This document shows, piece by piece, positions 42,872 to 51,517 of a stretch of 64,000 bases of DNA. The position numbers and the translations under genes are program-made. The DNA is from Psychrobacillus sp. FSL K6-2836 (lineage in GTDB: Bacteria > Bacillota > Bacilli > Bacillales_A > Planococcaceae), in NCBI RefSeq assembly GCF_038003085.1, contig NZ_JBBOOM010000001.1, positions 3,100,001 through 3,164,000 on the forward strand. Reading direction: 5' to 3'. Below the pieces are notes generated by a model that was not told the origin of the DNA, did not search any database, and saw nothing but the letters and a program-made list of their open reading frames with translations. The stretch's first letter is position 1. Every line of letters starts with the position of its first letter.

Positions 42872-44071
42872 ATGAGAAAGATAGTAATGATAGTTTGTAT
42901 ATGTATGGCAGTTTTGCTTAGTGGTTGTACACTAAATCAGCAAACGAACAAGACATTAGAATCTTCTCAGGTACCAGTCGAGGCTCGTAAAGAGATGAAG
43001 GTCCATTTTCTAGACGTAGGGCAAGGGGATTCTATTTTAGTACAATCTCCAAGCGGAAAAAATTTACTAGTCGATGGAAGTACAAAAAAAGCTGGAAAAG
43101 ATGTAGTAGATTACTTACGAAAGCAGGGAGTTGAAAAACTAGATTATGTAGTGGCAACTCACCCTGATGCCGACCATATCGGCGGACTGATTTCCGTTTT
43201 GAACTCTATATCTATAAAAAACTTTGTGGATTCTGGTAAGGTACATACCTCTCAAACATATGAGGAAATGCTACAGCTTATATTAGATAAAGCTATACCG
43301 TTTACCGTGCCAAATATTGGTGATAATATCTCATTAGATGATGAACTAGATATTAAGGTTTTAAATGTAGGGGATGATTCAGATGATAATAATGAAGCAT
43401 CTATTGTATTAAAAATATCTTATGGGGAGATTTCCTTTTTATTGATGGGGGATGCTGATACTGTTGTGGAAAAGGAAATATTAGAACGCGCAAACGTAGA
43501 AGCAACTGTTTTGAAAGCTGGACATCATGGTTCAGACACGAGTAGCTCAAAAGAGTTTATCGAGGCAGTAAATCCAAAGGTTACTATTTTAAGTTATGGT
43601 AAAGATAATTCCTATGGTCATCCGGATGCGGAAGTTATGTCGAGACTGGAACAAATAAAAACACAAATATATGGTACTGCAGAAGTTGGCAATATAGTGG
43701 TGGAAACGGATGGGCAAGATTATAACGTATTAACAAATGGAAGTGTGGAGCCATCTGAAATTGCTGATACAGCAATAGGCATTAACATTTCTAGTAAAGA
43801 TCTTCGAGGTGAGATAGTCGGGATTACCAATTATGGTGATACTGCTATTATTTTAAAAGACTGGCAATTAGTTTCAGTAATTGGCAATCAAATATTCAAG
43901 TTTCCAAATATCAACTTACAGGCTGGGGAGACGATTTATGTAACAAGTGGTTCAGAAGCAAAAGAGGGCTCAGGCTATCTGAAATGGACGACTGGACAAA
44001 TGTGGAGAAATGATGGGGACGCAGCCACATTATTGAATAACAAAGGAGAGATTGTGAGTGAACTCGAATAA
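42872..44071 (+). CDS. secreted ComEC-like metallo-beta-lactamase-fold hydrolase with lamin-tail-type domain
   Basis: A 399-residue lipoprotein (lipobox VLLSGC). The MBL domain (about 45-290) has the ComEC/Rec2-type metal site: FLDVGQGDS, THPDADHIGG, LLMGDAD and AGHHGSDTSSS. The C-terminal about 100 residues (EIVGITNYGDTAIILKDWQL) form a beta-sandwich like the LTD domain. Such proteins are thought to be extracellular nucleases or phosphodiesterases. The downstream DUF3006 gene overlaps by 14 nt, a common pairing. Confidence 0.85.
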   Translation: MRKIVMIVCICMAVLLSGCTLNQQTNKTLESSQVPVEARKEMKVHFLDVGQGDSILVQSPSGKNLLVDGSTKKAGKDVVDYLRKQGVEKLDYVVATHPDADHIGGLISVLNSISIKNFVDSGKVHTSQTYEEMLQLILDKAIPFTVPNIGDNISLDDELDIKVLNVGDDSDDNNEASIVLKISYGEISFLLMGDADTVVEKEILERANVEATVLKAGHHGSDTSSSKEFIEAVNPKVTILSYGKDNSYGHPDAEVMSRLEQIKTQIYGTAEVGNIVVETDGQDYNVLTNGSVEPSEIADTAIGINISSKDLRGEIVGITNYGDTAIILKDWQLVSVIGNQIFKFPNINLQAGETIYVTSGSEAKEGSGYLKWTTGQMWRNDGDAATLLNNKGEIVSELE

Positions 44072-44303
44072 ATATACATTAGACCGTTTTGAAGGGGACT
44101 ATGCAGTCTTTTTGAAATATCCAAATGAAACTGAGAGCCTGCTTGTCCAAAGTTCTGAACTAAATGATAAGGTAAAAAAAGGAGATATAGTTAATATTTC
44201 AATTAAAGAAGAAAAATATAAGATTGAACCTTTAGCTGAAGAAACAGCGAGCCAGAAGGAAAGGATTAGCCAATTACTTGAACAACTAAAAAATAGAACC
44301 TGA
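44058..44303 (+). CDS. DUF3006 domain protein
   Basis: An 81-residue protein with the DUF3006 pattern YTLDRFEGDYAVFL and a beta-rich body ending in a charged helix. It starts with GTG inside the MBL gene (GGAGAG upstream), so the two are coupled. The domain's function is unknown; it recurs beside ComEC-like secreted hydrolases. Confidence 0.85.
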   Translation: MNSNKYTLDRFEGDYAVFLKYPNETESLLVQSSELNDKVKKGDIVNISIKEEKYKIEPLAEETASQKERISQLLEQLKNRT

Positions 44304-44381
44304 TGAAAGTTTCAATTTATTGGTTCTGAAAAATTTTCACTTGTATTAAAATAGGAAATAGCGAACTTGGAGGTGAGTGGA

Positions 44382-44505
44382 ATGGCAAATAGTAGGATCT
44401 TGCTAGACAGTGCAACGCCTCATGCAAAGCCTAAAGATGAAAGGGCGATACTTTGTATGAGAAGTTATAATATTTTTATCGCCATTTCATAATGTTGGCT
44501 TTGCA
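44382..44505 (+). other. long imperfect stem-loop, overlapped by a 36-codon ORF
   Basis: TGCAAAGCC (44423) pairs with GGCTTTGCA (44497), and inside it ATGAAAGGGCGATA (44437) pairs with TATCGCCATTTCAT (44477) with one mismatch, an about 83-nt structured element. An ATG at 44382 with a strong GGAGGTGAGTGG site opens a 36-codon frame (stop 44490) that covers it. Either a leader peptide/attenuator for the next gene or a small structured repeat; a real peptide product is uncertain. Confidence 0.45.
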
Positions 44506-44542
44506 CCTTATTTAGATAGTAAAAATAAGGAGCGAGCGTAAA

Positions 44543-44806
44543 ATGACATATATTAAAGCAACTTCCGTTTTACCTGAGGAGCTAGTGAAGGAAATTCAAA
44601 AGTATATTCAAGGGGAAACGATTTATATCCCAAAACCGGGAAAAACTTATAAACAATGGGGAACGCTTTCTGGGGAAAGAAAGCGGATTGATGAGCGAAA
44701 TAATTCTCTAAAAGAAGCATATAGAAGTGGGATTTCCATGGAGCAGCTTGCAAAAGAGTATTATCTTTCTATCGAAACTGTTAAGAAAATTATTTATACA
44801 AAGTAA
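44543..44806 (+). CDS. CD3324/Mor-like small DNA-binding protein
   Basis: An 87-residue protein: N-terminal part SVLPEELVKEIQKYIQGETIYIPKP and a C-terminal helix-turn-helix (SGISMEQLAKEYYLSIETVKKIIY). This is the layout of the CD3324 family, related to the C-terminal domain of Mor-type activators. A transcription-factor role is likely; the target is unknown. AAGGAGCG precedes the ATG; the structured element at 44423-44505 is directly upstream. Confidence 0.8.
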   Translation: MTYIKATSVLPEELVKEIQKYIQGETIYIPKPGKTYKQWGTLSGERKRIDERNNSLKEAYRSGISMEQLAKEYYLSIETVKKIIYTK

Positions 44807-44815
44807 TAAGTATAC

Positions 44816-44853
44816 ACTGGTAGCTCCTATAGGGGCTGCCAGTTTTTTAAAAG
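44816..44853 (+). terminator. intrinsic terminator
   Basis: ACTGGTAGC pairs with GGCTGCCAGT, with T6. Confidence 0.85.
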
Positions 44854-44880
44854 AAAAGAAAGTATAAAAACATGTAGCGT

Positions 44881-45040
44881 GAACACTGGGTTTATAGAAC
44901 TTAGTAGTATGAATAATACGAATGATTTCCGTTTTAGGTGGACGCGTTCCGCGGGGGGAGCGATGAACCATCACCGCCCTTTCGGGTACGTAGTGATGTT
45001 TCATCTTTCTCCCTCATCCCGCTGGAGTCAAAAGAAGCGA
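44881..45040. repeat. dispersed intergenic element, copy C
   Basis: The first about 60 bp match 9490-9548 (GAACACTGGGTTT ... GATTTCCGTTTTAGGTGG). The GGTGGACGCGTTCCGCGGGG part matches the GC-rich block at 34.1 kb. It contains an imperfect hairpin around ATCACC/GGTACGTAGTGAT. Non-coding. Confidence 0.6.
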
Positions 45041-45223
45041 AATCAAAGCCCTTCGAAAACGATAGAAGCAGGTTTTGATCTTCAGGGACAGGGCGTCTTT
45101 TTGACCGGTTTTTCTTATGATTTATATGGTGAAAACAATTCCTAATCATCTTATCCGTTTATTAAGCAATTACTTTTCGATACAATTGGACTAATGAAAA
45201 TAATTATGAATGGAGAGGGATAT

Positions 45224-45865
45224 ATGAATCCTTTCATTAGAAGTGATCAATATAACTTTATAAAAAGACAAGCGCAAACATTGGTAAATGGACATGCCAC
45301 TGTAAACGATCGTGCGGTTTTAAATGCCTTACAAGCATTATCATACGAGAAGGTATTCGGATTATTTGCGGAAATGACAGTAGACCAAAAAAGTCTATTG
45401 AATCCGATTGTAGAAGTAAAAGAAAAATTAGATGCCGAAGAATTTTTAGAAACTCTAAAGCCCTATGTCATTCCATTTAAAGAAATTAGCGAGACTGCTA
45501 TTAAAAAGATTTTTCCGAAGGCGAAGAAACTCAAAGTTCCTTCATTAGAAAGTATTGATTTTAAGGAAATATCTTATTTAGGCTGGTTAGATAAAGGGTC
45601 CAATAAAAAATTTCTCGTTGTTGAACACAAAAACAAATTAGTCGGAATATCTGGTGGTTATAAAGTTTCGAACAAAAAAGGAATTTGTGCATTATGTAAT
45701 CGCACAGAAGAAATTGGAATGTTTACTTCATCGGTCAAGGGTGTAACACAAGATGCCTTTATTACGAGAGGGAATTATATTTGCCAGGATAGTCAAAAGT
45801 GTAACGAAAACATTATTTCATTGGAAAAATTAAATAATTTCGTAGAGCTTATTCAAAATAAATAA
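45224..45865 (+). CDS. FusB/FusC-family EF-G-binding protein
   Basis: A 213-residue protein: helical N-terminal half (NPFIRSDQYNFIKRQAQTLVNG) and a C-terminal treble-clef zinc domain. Zinc ligands are visible as CALCNRTEE and CQDSQKCNENI. FusB/FusC proteins bind EF-G and release it from the ribosome stalled by fusidic acid; chromosomal homologues occur in many Bacillales. Whether this copy gives resistance is not known. The ATG at 45224 follows GGAGAGGG; the frame could extend to 45194. Confidence 0.85.
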   Translation: MNPFIRSDQYNFIKRQAQTLVNGHATVNDRAVLNALQALSYEKVFGLFAEMTVDQKSLLNPIVEVKEKLDAEEFLETLKPYVIPFKEISETAIKKIFPKAKKLKVPSLESIDFKEISYLGWLDKGSNKKFLVVEHKNKLVGISGGYKVSNKKGICALCNRTEEIGMFTSSVKGVTQDAFITRGNYICQDSQKCNENIISLEKLNNFVELIQNK

Positions 45866-45881
45866 ATGAAGAGGTATTAAT

Positions 45882-46523
45882 ATGGAACAAGAACTACTAA
45901 AAGTATTTGACGAGGAGCATAACCAAATAGGGGTGGAGACCCGGGAGGAGATTCATAAACTTGGTTTGTGGCATGAAACATTTCAATGCTGGTTTATAGG
46001 TAAACATGAGGGAAAACAATATGTTTACTTGCAATTACGAAGTGATTTGAAAAAAGACTATCCTGGACTGTTGGACATTACTGCTGCGGGGCATTTACTC
46101 GCGAGTGAAACAGTTTTTGATGGGATAAGAGAGGTGAAAGAGGAGCTCGGTATAGACGTGCTCTTTGAGGAATTATATTCACTTGGTGTTATGAAGTATT
46201 CTGTTAAGACGGGTGAATTAGTAGATAATGAATTAGCTCATGTATTTTTGTATGACTGCGTATTGGAATGGGAGCAATTTGCGTTACAGGCAGAAGAGGT
46301 TTCAGGAATAGTACGTGTGGAGATTTCGGAGTTTGTTAAACTTTGGAAAGAGGAATTAAAGGAAATAGAAATCTTCGGTTTTAAAATGAATGAAGAGGGT
46401 GCTAAAAGTCCGATTCACCAGGTTGTTGGAAAAACGAGTTTTGTTCCACATGATCAGTTTTACTACGAAGAAATTTGCAAAGAAATGATATCTTTTTCAT
46501 TAAAAAACCAACTTTCTAGTTAA
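45882..46523 (+). CDS. Nudix hydrolase, isopentenyl-diphosphate-isomerase-like branch
   Basis: A 213-residue protein beginning with the conserved QELLKVFDEEHNQIG seen in Nudix enzymes resembling IPP isomerase. The Nudix box is GHLLASETVFDGIREVKEE, then LGIDV. The C-terminal extension is family-typical. The substrate is unknown. It follows the FusB-like gene by 16 nt, with a GAAGAGG site. Confidence 0.85.
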   Translation: MEQELLKVFDEEHNQIGVETREEIHKLGLWHETFQCWFIGKHEGKQYVYLQLRSDLKKDYPGLLDITAAGHLLASETVFDGIREVKEELGIDVLFEELYSLGVMKYSVKTGELVDNELAHVFLYDCVLEWEQFALQAEEVSGIVRVEISEFVKLWKEELKEIEIFGFKMNEEGAKSPIHQVVGKTSFVPHDQFYYEEICKEMISFSLKNQLSS

Positions 46524-46535
46524 GAAAGTTGGTTA
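46506..46535. terminator. bidirectional terminator between convergent genes
   Basis: AACCAACTTTCT pairs with AGAAAGTTGGTT; it overlaps the end of the Nudix gene. Confidence 0.75.
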
Positions 46536-46539
46536 TATT

Positions 46540-47106
46540 CTATTCTAAAATTTTGATTTTTACACTTTTGCGACCCCATTTATAGGCCTCGCTTTTCGTT
46601 GGGAAAAATACATCTATTTTATTTCCTTTGATAGCACTTCCTGTATCTCCAGCTATTGCATAACCATATCCTTCGACATAAACTTTCGTACCAAGTGCAA
46701 TTATTTTAGGATCTACTGCGATGACCTTTACATCCGGATTACGCTTGAGATTGATGCCTGTGCTAGTGACACCAGAGCAGCCATTACAGGTTGCTGTAAA
46801 TGCACTTGCAGTAACAACAATTTCTTTTACTACCTTATCATCTGTAGATCTTGAAGGTGTTTTCGGTTTCTTTGCAGCAGTTGCCGCTTTTGATGAGATT
46901 TTTAACTTTTGGTTAAGTTTAATCGTATCTGATTTTAAATGATTCCATGATTTTAAAGTTGATACAGAGACTTTGTGCGTTTTAGCAATTTTATACAAAG
47001 TATCGCCTTTTTGAACAGTATAAGTTGAAGATGCGGCTAGGCTTGTGCTTGTTCCGCTAACCAATAATGCAAATGTAATAATGAGTGTCCCAAGAATTCT
47101 TCTCAA
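46540..47106 (-). CDS. LysM-3D domain secreted cell-wall protein (YocH-like)
   Basis: A 188-residue exported protein: signal peptide (1-25), one LysM peptidoglycan-binding domain (about 28-72, [19 protein letters not shown]), a linker, and a C-terminal 3D domain (about 95-188). The 3D Asp residues are visible in [22 protein letters not shown] and KIDVFFPT. The fold matches lytic transglycosylase-like murein hydrolases such as B. subtilis YocH. GTTACA twice upstream (47188 and 47206, minus-strand TGTAAC) recalls WalR half-sites but with the wrong spacing. Confidence 0.9.
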   Translation of the reverse strand: MRRILGTLIITFALLVSGTSTSLAASSTYTVQKGDTLYKIAKTHKVSVSTLKSWNHLKSDTIKLNQKLKISSKAATAAKKPKTPSRSTDDKVVKEIVVTASAFTATCNGCSGVTSTGINLKRNPDVKVIAVDPKIIALGTKVYVEGYGYAIAGDTGSAIKGNKIDVFFPTKSEAYKWGRKSVKIKILE

Positions 47107-47311
47107 ATACTCTACCCCTTGCTATTTAGTCTAAGCACATCTTACCAGGACTTTATTACGAGAGTATTACGATGACTTACCAATATCGTTACAAATCTTA
47201 ATAATGTTACATCTGAAAATTAACATTCGCAGATTATAGTTTATTAAATAGATTTGCGTTTTATACCAATGGAAACTATATTCCCTGCTGATAGCTCTTA
47301 AATATCTTAAG

Positions 47312-47424
47312 GTAGCCCATAATTCCTCCAAGCTAATTGCTCAAACGGACGAAAGCCCATAAATTGCTCAGTTTAGCCCATAACCCCTCATCAATAACCC
47401 ATAAACAAACGAAGGTAGCCCATA
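47312..47424 (-). repeat. TATGGGC-type phased repeat locus 2
   Basis: GCCC cores (GGGC on the minus strand) fall at 47315, 47355, 47376, 47397 (ACCC) and 47418, steps of 40, 21, 21 and 21 bp, with degenerate cores filling the 40-bp step. The motif reads TATGGGCT in the direction of dapF transcription, just beyond the dapF terminator. Confidence 0.78.
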
Positions 47425-47460
47425 AAAAAAGAACCTCACTAGTTTTCACTAAAAGGCTCT
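47424..47460 (-). terminator. intrinsic terminator after dapF
   Basis: On the minus strand AGAGCCT pairs with AGGTTCT (with G-U pairs), followed by seven T. Confidence 0.7.
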
Positions 47461-47471
47461 CCGGCAATCAA

Positions 47472-48326
47472 TCAATTTATCGGCTCTATTAAAATCTCTC
47501 CATCAAACACACTTACTGCGGGCCCTGTCATAAATACTCCTTCATCGGTGTAGCGTATAACAAGATCACCACCTAATAGTTTTACAGTTATATCGGCGTC
47601 TTTGTCGCAGTGTCCATTTAAGACAGCAGCCACTACTGCAGCACAAGCGCCAGTTCCACAGGCAAGTGTTTCACCACTGCCCCGTTCCCATACGCGCATA
47701 TAAATAGTCTTGCGATTTTCTATCGAGATAAACTCTGTATTTACACTTTCCGGGAAAAACGAATGATGCTCAAATTTAGGTCCAATAAGTGGTAAGTCTA
47801 CTAACATTGGATCTTCCACAAAAACAACACAGTGAGGATTACCCATTGATACAGTTGTGATATGATATGTTTTTTCTTCCACCTCGAAGGGGAAGTTTAT
47901 TAGCGGATTTGATGCTTTTGAATGAACAGGTATAAGAGTTGGCTCTAAAATGGCTTTGCCCATATCTACTTTAGCGGAAGTCATTTTGCCATTTTCGATA
48001 AAAAGTTCAATTGTTTTAATGCCACTTAATGTATCGATGGTTAACACTTCTTTTGTGGAAAGATTATTATCGTACACGTATTTGGCAACGCAGCGGATAG
48101 CATTTCCACACATTTTTCCTTCACTGCCATTTATATTGAACATACGCATTTGAGCATCTGCTATATCAGATGGGCATATTAATACAAGTCCATCTCCACC
48201 AATACCAAAATGTCGGTCAGAGATATGCTTGCTTAGTGTATTGGGATTATCGATAGCATGCTCAAAACAATTAATGTAAATATAATCATTTCCGCAGCCA
48301 TGCATTTTTGTGAATGGTATTTTCAT
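47472..48326 (-). CDS. dapF: diaminopimelate epimerase
   Basis: A 284-residue cytoplasmic enzyme converting LL- to meso-diaminopimelate for lysine and peptidoglycan synthesis. The N-terminal MHGCGNDYIYIN and the two catalytic Cys (GKMCGNAIRC and ACGTGACAA) are all present. Length is typical. It is monocistronic on the minus strand; AAGGAGTT precedes the ATG. Confidence 0.97.
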   Translation of the reverse strand: MKIPFTKMHGCGNDYIYINCFEHAIDNPNTLSKHISDRHFGIGGDGLVLICPSDIADAQMRMFNINGSEGKMCGNAIRCVAKYVYDNNLSTKEVLTIDTLSGIKTIELFIENGKMTSAKVDMGKAILEPTLIPVHSKASNPLINFPFEVEEKTYHITTVSMGNPHCVVFVEDPMLVDLPLIGPKFEHHSFFPESVNTEFISIENRKTIYMRVWERGSGETLACGTGACAAVVAAVLNGHCDKDADITVKLLGGDLVIRYTDEGVFMTGPAVSVFDGEILIEPIN

Positions 48327-48399
48327 CTTTAGCGTAACTCCTTTTGTCGCAATCTTCTTAGTTATCCCATTATAACATACGGGTCATTGAGAAAATATG

Positions 48400-49248
48400 T
48401 TATGGAGTTTTGCTATTAAACGTGTCCCCACCTTGAATCGTGCCGTTTTCATAGCCTTTATAAAACCAATCTTTACGCTGTTCAGAGGTACCATGTGTGA
48501 AACTTTCAGGAACGACATAGCCCATCGCCTGTTTTTGAAGTGTGTCGTCTCCAACAGCACTTGCAGCAGTCAATGCTTCGTCTAAATCTCCTTCTTCAAG
48601 ATAGCCCAGACCTTGCGCATGTTTTGCCCATACTCCGGAGAAATAATCTGCCTGAAGCTCGAAGCGGACAAGGTATTTATTGAATTCTTCCTCATTTAAC
48701 TTCTGACGCAGGGGCATTACTTGTTCAGTTGTACCAAGTAAAGTTTGGACATGGTGCCCGACTTCATGTGCAATCACGTAAGCCATTGCAAAATCTCCTG
48801 GTGCATTGAACTTCGTTTGTAATTCTTGATAAAAGCTTAAGTCGATATATAATTTTTGATCACCCGGACAATAAAATGGTCCGACTGATGCACCTGCAGC
48901 ACCACACGCTGAATTGACGCTATCTGTATATAACACTAAAGTTGGCTCTACATAATCTAAGCCGTTTTCTTGGAATATTTTAGTCCAAACCTTTTCGGTA
49001 TCAGCTAGTACAACGGAAACGAATTCCGATAGCTCTTTTTCTTGTTCAGTCTCCTCATAGGGTATACTGTTCGATTGATCTGTTGTACTAAGATTACCCG
49101 TCAAATCATCAGGGTTTCCGCCAAGTAATGTAACAATGATAATAATAATTAGTCCTAAGCCGCCGCCTACTCCGGCAATAGCTTTACCTCCACCCATTCC
49201 TCGACGGTCTTCTACATTGGAGCTGCCGGCTCGACCTTTCCATTTCAT
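48400..49248 (-). CDS. neutral zinc metallopeptidase, KPN_02809/YpfJ family
   Basis: About 282 residues: a short basic N terminus with a Gly-rich segment (RRGMGGGKAIAGVGGGLG), one transmembrane helix (about 34-50), and an extracellular zincin domain with HEVGHHVQ and the downstream FELQADYFSGVWA. The family's C terminus DWFYKGYENG is present. The substrate is unknown. The ATG at 49248 follows AAAGGAAGTG; an upstream in-frame ATG at 49302 has poor context. Confidence 0.88.
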   Translation of the reverse strand: MKWKGRAGSSNVEDRRGMGGGKAIAGVGGGLGLIIIIIVTLLGGNPDDLTGNLSTTDQSNSIPYEETEQEKELSEFVSVVLADTEKVWTKIFQENGLDYVEPTLVLYTDSVNSACGAAGASVGPFYCPGDQKLYIDLSFYQELQTKFNAPGDFAMAYVIAHEVGHHVQTLLGTTEQVMPLRQKLNEEEFNKYLVRFELQADYFSGVWAKHAQGLGYLEEGDLDEALTAASAVGDDTLQKQAMGYVVPESFTHGTSEQRKDWFYKGYENGTIQGGDTFNSKTP

Positions 49249-49369
49249 CTCTCGCACTTCCTTTTCCATTGCAAATAGTATGTATATTATTTTTATACCC
49301 AATAATTTTTAAATTAGACATTCACAGAGGTACGATTGCTTTATAATGTATAAAAAAGGGGGATTTTTC

Positions 49370-50401
49370 ATGCTTATAAAACCAAAAATGCTAAAAGCTG
49401 GAGACAAGATAGCTACAATTAGTTTGTCTTGGGGAGGAGCTGGCGAACCTGAGCTACGATGGAGATATGAACAAGGGGTAGATAGATTACGTAATGTGTT
49501 TGGACTGGAAGTTGTGGCAATGCCAAATAGTTTGAAGGGTGGCGACTATTTATATGAAAACCCACAGGCACGTGCAGAAGATTTAATGAATGCATTTAAG
49601 GATCCTTCCATTAAAGGGATATTCTCTAATATTGGTGGTAGCGAAAGCATTCGATTATTACCTTATATTGATTTTGATGTAATTCGAGAGAATCCAAAAG
49701 TATTTATAGGCTACTCTGATTCTACTGTAACGCACCTATTCTGTCATAAAGCAGGGATATCCTCCTTTTATGGACCAGCTATATTAATGGATTTTGCGGA
49801 AAATGTAGTGATGCATGAATATACCGTAGAGGCATTGAAGAAGGCTTTGTTTGCAGTCGATGCAATTGGTGAAGTGAAGCCTGCAACTGAATGGACAAGT
49901 GAACGACTAGAATGGATTGTTGAAAACAAAGATAAAAAACGGAAGATGAATCCAAATAAAGGGTATGAACTACTACAAGGTTCTGGGGTAGTGCAAGGTA
50001 GATTAATAGGAGGCTGTATCGAAGTATTAGAATTTGCAAAAGGCACATCGCTTTGGCCAGCAGAAGAATATTGGAAAGACAGTATTTTATTTTTCGAAAC
50101 GTCTGAGGAGCTACCAACACCTGGTCAATTAGAATATTGGCTCCGTAATTACGGCACTCAAGGAATTCTTCAGCAAGCAAAAGGAATTATTTTTGGTAAG
50201 CCACAAAATGAGAAATACTATGAGGAATATAAAGAGTCTATTCGTTTAATCATGAAAGAGCTTTCCTTAGATAATCTGCCAATTTTATATAACTTGAACT
50301 TTGGACATACGGAACCTAAATTTGTTCTTCCGTACGGGGCAAATGTGGAAATTAATTGTGAAAATGTAACGTTTTCTATTTTAGATAGTGGAGTGGAGTA
50401 A
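49370..50401 (+). CDS. S66-family LD-carboxypeptidase (MccF-like)
   Basis: A 343-residue serine peptidase. The nucleophile is in FIGYSDSTVTHLF; the Glu/His of the catalytic triad fit FFETSEELPTP and NFGHTEP near the C terminus. The family cleaves LD bonds in murein peptides or amide bonds in microcin C-like aminoacyl nucleotides (MccF). The NIGGSESIRLLPYIDF motif suits the MccF side. The ATG at 49370 follows AAGGGGG. It is coupled to the FAD oxidase 3 nt downstream. Confidence 0.87.
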   Translation: MLIKPKMLKAGDKIATISLSWGGAGEPELRWRYEQGVDRLRNVFGLEVVAMPNSLKGGDYLYENPQARAEDLMNAFKDPSIKGIFSNIGGSESIRLLPYIDFDVIRENPKVFIGYSDSTVTHLFCHKAGISSFYGPAILMDFAENVVMHEYTVEALKKALFAVDAIGEVKPATEWTSERLEWIVENKDKKRKMNPNKGYELLQGSGVVQGRLIGGCIEVLEFAKGTSLWPAEEYWKDSILFFETSEELPTPGQLEYWLRNYGTQGILQQAKGIIFGKPQNEKYYEEYKESIRLIMKELSLDNLPILYNLNFGHTEPKFVLPYGANVEINCENVTFSILDSGVE

Positions 50402-50404
50402 TTG

Positions 50405-51493
50405 ATGTCTTCTTATATAGTTGTAGGTGGTGGAATTTTGGGAGCATCCACTGCATATCATCTCGCAAAACGAAATGTGAAGGTTACTCTAGTGGATCGT
50501 CAGGATAAGGGGCAGGCATCCGCTGCAGCTGCTGGAATAATTTGCCCTTGGATTTCCCAAAGAAGAAATAAAAAGTGGTACGCATTAGTTAAAAATGGTG
50601 CACATTATTATAAACAGCTTGTGGAAGAGTTAGAGGCTTTAGGAGAAACTTCCACAGGCTATAAACAGGTGGGGGCTATTGCACTTCAAAATGATCCGAA
50701 AAAACTTCAGAAAATGCTAGAGCGAGCTCTGGAAAAAAGAGTGGATGCACCGGAAATTGGTGAGTTGAAAATATTATCACCAGAAGAGACGAAAGTACAA
50801 TTTCCTCTAATATCAGAAGACTTCACTTCCTTATATGTGGAGGGTGCTGCTCGAGTAGACGGCGGTGGGATGCGCGATGCATTAATAAGCGCTGCTAAAA
50901 AGCTTGGGACAGAAGTGATCTATGGCAATGCCACATTTTCGAATGGTGTTTTAAAAGTGGATGGTCAGCTAATGGAAGCAAATGCAATCGTATTTACTGC
51001 AGGTGCGTGGGGCAATGAGTTACCACAGAAGCTTGGTGTTGATATGAAAGTTAGTTTTCAAAAAGCACAAATCATGCATTTTCTAGTGAATAATTTGGAC
51101 ACTGGAGAATGGCCGGTCGTGTTGCCTCCTACTAATCAGTATTTATTAACATTTGATAATGGGAAAGTTGTAGCAGGGTCTACATACGAAGAAAATACTG
51201 GTTATGATACAGAGGTGACAGAGGCTGGTAAGAAAGAGCTTCTAGAGAACGCTATAAGTATCGCTAGTTCACTGGAGAATGCTTCAGTTGAAGAAGTTCG
51301 AGTAGGATTTAGACCATATACGCCAGAATTTCTTCCGGTAATTGGGAAGTTACCTGGCTATGAGTCCATTTATTTTTCCAACGGATTAGGGGCCTCTGGT
51401 TTAACAGCAGGGCCATTTGTTGGAGCAGAGCTAGCTAGATTCATCTTAGGGGAAGAAACGATTCTGAATTTAACTGATTATGTACCAATGTAA
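50405..51493 (+). CDS. FAD-dependent D-amino-acid-oxidase-family protein (glycine-oxidase-like)
   Basis: A 362-residue flavoprotein of the DAO family. The FAD site is YIVVGGGILGASTAYHLAKRN, followed by VTLVDR; the C-terminal FAD loop is VGFRPYTPEFLPVIGKLPG. Oxidation of a small amine or amino acid is expected. It starts 3 nt after the LD-carboxypeptidase gene, so the pair could break down D-amino-acid-containing peptides, which is an inference from linkage. Confidence 0.83.
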   Translation: MSSYIVVGGGILGASTAYHLAKRNVKVTLVDRQDKGQASAAAAGIICPWISQRRNKKWYALVKNGAHYYKQLVEELEALGETSTGYKQVGAIALQNDPKKLQKMLERALEKRVDAPEIGELKILSPEETKVQFPLISEDFTSLYVEGAARVDGGGMRDALISAAKKLGTEVIYGNATFSNGVLKVDGQLMEANAIVFTAGAWGNELPQKLGVDMKVSFQKAQIMHFLVNNLDTGEWPVVLPPTNQYLLTFDNGKVVAGSTYEENTGYDTEVTEAGKKELLENAISIASSLENASVEEVRVGFRPYTPEFLPVIGKLPGYESIYFSNGLGASGLTAGPFVGAELARFILGEETILNLTDYVPM

Positions 51494-51517
51494 AGATTAA
51501 CATGGGGGTTGGGGATT

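Noticed and set aside
47188-47211. WalR binding site upstream of the LysM-3D gene
   Set aside because: Two TGTAAC half-sites are present on the minus strand, but they are 12 bp apart instead of 5.
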